Positions 32,929 to 35,780 of a stretch of DNA of 35,780 nt are shown piece by piece. A program made the position numbers and the translations under genes. Location: the NCBI GenBank assembly GCA_024680815.1, contig JAILBQ010000065.1:1-35780 (forward strand), read 5' to 3'. Position 1 is the stretch's first letter, and the number at the start of each line of letters is the position of its first letter. A model generated the notes under the pieces. That model was not told the DNA's origin, did not search any database, and saw nothing but the letters and a program-made list of their open reading frames with translations. The stretch is from Lachnospiraceae bacterium (GTDB taxonomy: Bacteria; Bacillota; Clostridia; Lachnospirales; Lachnospiraceae).

Positions 32929-34644
32929 ATGAAGAAACTGCTGACGATTCTTATTTCATTCTGCCTCGTGTTCGGTATGGTGGGAACGGCGTATGCCGAG
33001 CCGGCTGAAGAGGATGGCAATTCCCTTAAAAAGGACGTTGTGATCCTCTTTACCAGCGACGTGCATTGCGGCGTGGATCAGAATTTCAGTTACCCCGGAC
33101 TGTTCGAAGCAAAAAAATCCCTGGAAGATGAAGGAAATTATGTTGTTCTTGTAGATAACGGAGATTCCATCCAGGGAGAACCCATCGGTTCCATGACGAA
33201 GGGAGAAGCGAATATCGAGCTGATGAACACTGTGGGCTACGACATCGCGACCCCCGGGAACCATGAATTCGACTACGGCATGGATCAGTTCCTTTCTCTT
33301 ACGAAGAAAGCGAAATTCCCCTATATCAGCTGCAATTTCAACAAAGAAGGAACTCCTGTTTTTGATCCTTATATCATAAAGGAATTTGACGGTGTCAAGG
33401 TGGCCTTTGTCGGTATCACGACCCCTAAGACCATAACAAGCTCCACTCCGAAATACTTCCAGGACGAGAACGGCAAATTTATTTACGATTTCTGCCAGGA
33501 CAAGACCGGAGAAAAGATGTATAACGCTGTTCAGTCAGCGGTGGACGCTGCAAGGGACGAGGGCGCCGAATATGTCATCGCTATGGCCCATCTTGGAAAC
33601 GAGGACAGCTGCAAGCCCTGGACCTATGCGGATGTGGTCTCCAACACCACAGGTATCAACGCCGTTTTGGACGGTCACAGCCACGACTGCGATCAGGTTA
33701 TAATGCAGAATAAGGACGGAGAAGACGTTCCCAGATCCGCCTGCGGCACAAAGCTTGAAAGTGTCGGTTATTGCAGGCTCGGTACGGACGGAACCCTTAC
33801 GACAGGTCTCTATACCTACAATAACGAGATCCCCGCTTCAAAGATGTTCAACCTTGACAACAAGGTGTCAAAGCAGATTGCGAAAATATCCGCAAGACTT
33901 GAGAAATCCCTGTCGGAGGTTGTGGCAAAAACTTCCGTGGATCTTACAATCAACGATCCCGAGGCAGTGGACAATGAAGGACATCCCATCCGTATCGTGC
34001 GCAGGGCCGAAACAAATCTGGCGGACCTCTGCGCGGACGCTTACCGCGATCAGATGGAAACCGACGTCGCCTTCATCAACGGCGGAAACGTCAGAGTCTC
34101 GATCCCTGCCGGCGATATCACCAGAGGAGACATCATGAAGGTTCATCCCTTCAGCAACCTTATGACGGTGGTGGAGGTCACCGGGCAGCAGCTCCTTGAC
34201 GCTCTTGAATGGGGGTGCCATGCCACACCGAGCGAATTCGGCGGCTTCCTTCAGGTATCGGGCTTAACCTATGAGATACATACCTATATTGACAGCAACT
34301 GTGTAGAGGACGAGAACGGAATGTTCGAAAAGGTGGACGGCGAATACCGCGTGAAGAACGTGATGGTAGACGGAAAACCTCTGGATCTCGAAAAGAAATA
34401 CACCGTTGCCTCCAACAGCTATATCCTGACCGAAAACGGCGACGGCTTCACAATGTTTAGCGAAGGCGACATCCTTCAGGATTCCGTGAAGCTTGATAAC
34501 CAGATCCTTATAGACTACATCACCGGGACACTGGGCGGAGTCGTCGGAGAGGAATACTCCGATCCTTACGGCGACGGCCGCATCATCGCCGTGGAAGAGA
34601 AAGACGAAAATTCCAAAGCGGCAGCTGAAGAAAAGAAAAAATAA
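32929..34644 (+). CDS. Secreted 5'-nucleotidase/2',3'-cyclic phosphodiesterase family protein
   Basis: Extracellular metallophosphoesterase of the UshA/YfkN type releasing phosphate from nucleotides. ATG 32929 has AAAGGAG upstream; the frame extends to 32884 without support. A signal peptide (about 1-24, ending TAYAEP) precedes the catalytic domain (about 35-300) with all metal-site motifs: TSDVHCG, DNGDSIQG, GNHEFDYG, MAHLGNE and DGHSHD. The C-terminal substrate domain (about 320-545) has NLADLCADAYRDQ, FINGGNVRVSIPAGDITRGD, HPFSNLMTVVEVTGQQLLDALEWG, and the ring-stacking-type loop ENGDGFTMF. The 571-residue length is normal. No cell-wall sorting signal is seen at the Lys-rich C-terminus, so it is probably released or loosely bound. 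Confidence 0.93.
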   Translation: MKKLLTILISFCLVFGMVGTAYAEPAEEDGNSLKKDVVILFTSDVHCGVDQNFSYPGLFEAKKSLEDEGNYVVLVDNGDSIQGEPIGSMTKGEANIELMNTVGYDIATPGNHEFDYGMDQFLSLTKKAKFPYISCNFNKEGTPVFDPYIIKEFDGVKVAFVGITTPKTITSSTPKYFQDENGKFIYDFCQDKTGEKMYNAVQSAVDAARDEGAEYVIAMAHLGNEDSCKPWTYADVVSNTTGINAVLDGHSHDCDQVIMQNKDGEDVPRSACGTKLESVGYCRLGTDGTLTTGLYTYNNEIPASKMFNLDNKVSKQIAKISARLEKSLSEVVAKTSVDLTINDPEAVDNEGHPIRIVRRAETNLADLCADAYRDQMETDVAFINGGNVRVSIPAGDITRGDIMKVHPFSNLMTVVEVTGQQLLDALEWGCHATPSEFGGFLQVSGLTYEIHTYIDSNCVEDENGMFEKVDGEYRVKNVMVDGKPLDLEKKYTVASNSYILTENGDGFTMFSEGDILQDSVKLDNQILIDYITGTLGGVVGEEYSDPYGDGRIIAVEEKDENSKAAAEEKKK

Positions 34645-34676
34645 ATATTGCAACCGTAACTTTCAGGGCAATTGAA

Positions 34677-34712
34677 AAGCCGGGACTGGGGATAAAACCC
34701 CTGTCCCGGCTT
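34677..34712. terminator. Bidirectional terminator hairpin
   Basis: A long stem pairs 34677-34691 with 34698-34712: AAGCCGGGAC pairs with GTCCCGGCTT, then one T-T mismatch and GGGG/CCCC, with a 6-base loop. On the minus strand the stem is followed by TTTTCAATT; on the plus strand by a weak T-rich stretch. It separates the nucleotidase gene from the converging peptide genes. Confidence 0.75.
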
Positions 34713-34755
34713 CCAGTCTTTGAACTGTCTGTTAAGCGGGATTAAGTAAGGATTA

Positions 34756-35046
34756 TCAAAGATTCCAGGTCAAAGGATTCCTGATAATTTTTTCTTCGCC
34801 CCGACATCCGCAATTTCTACACATGAAAATCGTTTTATTTTCATTTTTTTCATACAGCTTCCATTCATGTCTTTGTTTAGTAACTATACATTCAGAATAC
34901 AATCCCACAAGCGTAGTGTCTCCGCCTGAAACCATCTCCAGCTCATCATCGTTAAGCAGCATCCCCGCATTTTCAATGAGGCTCTTCTTTTCCTGTTTTG
35001 ATTCAGCCTTTTCTACCTGTTTCTTAAGATTGCCTGTAAGTTTCAT
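34756..35046 (-). CDS. Double-glycine leader peptide with zinc-ribbon-like Cys-rich core
   Basis: A 96-residue precursor-like peptide. ATG 35046 is chosen because AAAGGA lies six bases upstream; ATG 35052 and TTG 35061 are in frame. Residues 1-42 form a charged helical leader ending LLNDDELEMVSGG, the ELxxVxGG cleavage motif recognised by peptidase-containing exporters. The 54-residue core has four Cys (53, 76, 79, 81), with SEC, then HEW, and MCRNCGCRG. This spacing also resembles a zinc ribbon (C..H..CxxC), so metal binding is a real alternative to thioether or disulfide modification. It is 43 bases downstream of the Nif11-like gene on the same strand, followed by the shared terminator. Family not otherwise known to me. 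Confidence 0.8.
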   Translation of the reverse strand: MKLTGNLKKQVEKAESKQEKKSLIENAGMLLNDDELEMVSGGDTTLVGLYSECIVTKQRHEWKLYEKNENKTIFMCRNCGCRGEEKIIRNPLTWNL

Positions 35047-35089
35047 ATACATTCCTTTCAAAACGTGGTGACTACTTTCATCTTACTAC

Positions 35090-35590
35090 TTAGAAGTAGG
35101 TATCCTTGCAGGCAATTGCCGAAGCGGCGTCGCATTGGTAACCCTGGTAGTTGGCCCAGCATGTATAATCACCATAATGATTGACTGTTTTGTCACAGCC
35201 GTCGTTTCTGTCACAGTCTTCCTGATCCTGGAAGGTATTGTAACAATCCTCATATTCCATTTGGTTTTCGTAACAGATCAGCTTGGTTGCACAGCCTTCA
35301 CCATAACCGCCGGCTACGCTTTCCAGTTCATCGTCCGATAAGGCCCGGATGCTTTTCTCAAGCTTTTCCGTTTCGGAAGCCCTTTTCGTTGTAAGCTCTT
35401 TCCAGGAAGCACTTAGCTCGCTTTCCGTAAGATCGTAACCAAGGCGTGAGGCCGCTTCAGCGTAATATTTCAGCAGCTCATCTTCGTTTCCGTTTTCCGG
35501 CTTTTTCAGGTCGCCCAGCTTTTTTACGGCTTCCGGATCTGTCTTCAGGCAATTAAGAAAATGTCTGATCATTTCAAGCTTTTCATCCAT
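35090..35590 (-). CDS. Nif11-like leader precursor peptide with 8-cysteine core
   Basis: A 166-residue putative natural-product precursor. Residues 1-95 resemble a Nif11-type leader: an N-terminal helix with FLNCLKTDPEAVKKL, a second helix LLKYYAEAASRLGYDLTESEL, and the end LSDDELESVAGG with Gly94-Gly95 as cleavage site. The 71-residue core has eight Cys (100, 106, 116, 126, 132, 144, 153, 161) and is rich in Tyr, Asp, Asn and Gln, with few Ser and Thr. Eight Cys suggests four disulfides, or modification of Cys; few Ser/Thr makes a classical lanthionine product less likely. AAAGGAG precedes ATG 35590. No modifying enzyme or transporter is in view; the right-hand neighbours should hold them. 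Confidence 0.85.
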   Translation of the reverse strand: MDEKLEMIRHFLNCLKTDPEAVKKLGDLKKPENGNEDELLKYYAEAASRLGYDLTESELSASWKELTTKRASETEKLEKSIRALSDDELESVAGGYGEGCATKLICYENQMEYEDCYNTFQDQEDCDRNDGCDKTVNHYGDYTCWANYQGYQCDAASAIACKDTYF

Positions 35591-35670
35591 TTCCGTTCAC
35601 TCCTTTTACAATTTTTTCACCAGGCGGGTTGCGTTTGAATATTCCGCAAAAGCTGCTTCGGCTGCCGGCT

Positions 35671-35780
35671 TCAGCCATGTAAGATAAACCCTCTTTGTAA
35701 TTCTTCTTTGCTTGGTTTTTTGTCACTACATGTGCTTCTGCAATTCGGGCATACATACTTTTGAAAAATCCTGTCGATTT
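35671..35780 (-). CDS. C-terminal part of a Cys-rich peptide paralogous to the 34756 gene
   Basis: The minus-strand frame is open from the window edge to the stop at 35671. The visible 35 residues include IFQKYVCPNCRSTCSDKK, which resembles the IFMCRNCGCRGEEK end of the 34756-35046 peptide (CxxC plus a further Cys). The start and any double-glycine leader lie outside the window. The frame is too short to stand alone, but the paralogy and the same strand as two precursor-like genes support it. The 80-base gap to the next gene holds its ribosome site. Confidence 0.6.
   Translation of the reverse strand, partial: IDRIFQKYVCPNCRSTCSDKKPSKEELQRGFILHG

Overview
The window looks like a chromosomal segment of a motile, anaerobic Gram-positive bacterium of the class Clostridia, most likely Lachnospiraceae. 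This is inferred from gene content: a flagellin, a SigI/RsgI pair of the Clostridium type, a Cthe_2159-like beta-helix protein with Ig-like repeats, several lipoproteins with clear lipoboxes, many membrane proteins with an N-terminal zinc ribbon, AGGAGG-type ribosome binding sites, and HypF. I see no tRNA, rRNA, insertion sequence, CRISPR array or phage module.

Layout. (1) 1-964 is the 3' part of a flagellin gene. (2) 981-3013 (minus) carries sigI and rsgI, divergent from a 1236-residue secreted carbohydrate-binding-type protein (3176-6886). The 160-base gap holds two back-to-back SigI-like promoters. (3) 7103-9828 has a large protein of unknown function and a GNAT acetyltransferase. (4) 9917-16620 has an HD-GYP protein, then a coupled run of an EAL protein, deoC and hypF with 4-base start/stop overlaps. 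(5) 16622-18571 (minus) is a von Willebrand factor A lipoprotein. (6) 18778-24112 is a complete ABC importer (binding lipoprotein, fused permease, ATPase) followed by a Memo-like/AMMECR1 fusion with a truncated, degenerate C-terminal domain.

(7) 24171-32557 is the most unusual block: eight closely packed genes that look like one operon. They encode a coiled-coil zinc-ribbon protein, an ABC ATPase, a membrane protein with four N-terminal KITGYDPMTG repeats, two ABC-2-type permease subunits, two membrane proteins with an N-terminal zinc ribbon (one with a C-type-lectin-like ectodomain), and a GH25 muramidase lipoprotein. I infer an envelope-associated export or wall-remodelling machine whose cytoplasmic adaptors are zinc ribbons or short linear repeats. 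I do not recognise it as a described system.

(8) 32558-32928 is a 371-base gap with hairpins and possibly decayed coding sequence, before a secreted 5'-nucleotidase-family protein (32929-34644). (9) 34756-35780 (minus) is the edge of a peptide natural-product locus: two precursor-like genes with double-glycine leaders (one Nif11-like with an 8-cysteine core) and the cysteine-rich tail of a third. Processing enzymes and transporter, if present, lie beyond the right edge.

All family names are from reading the translations; no database search was run.
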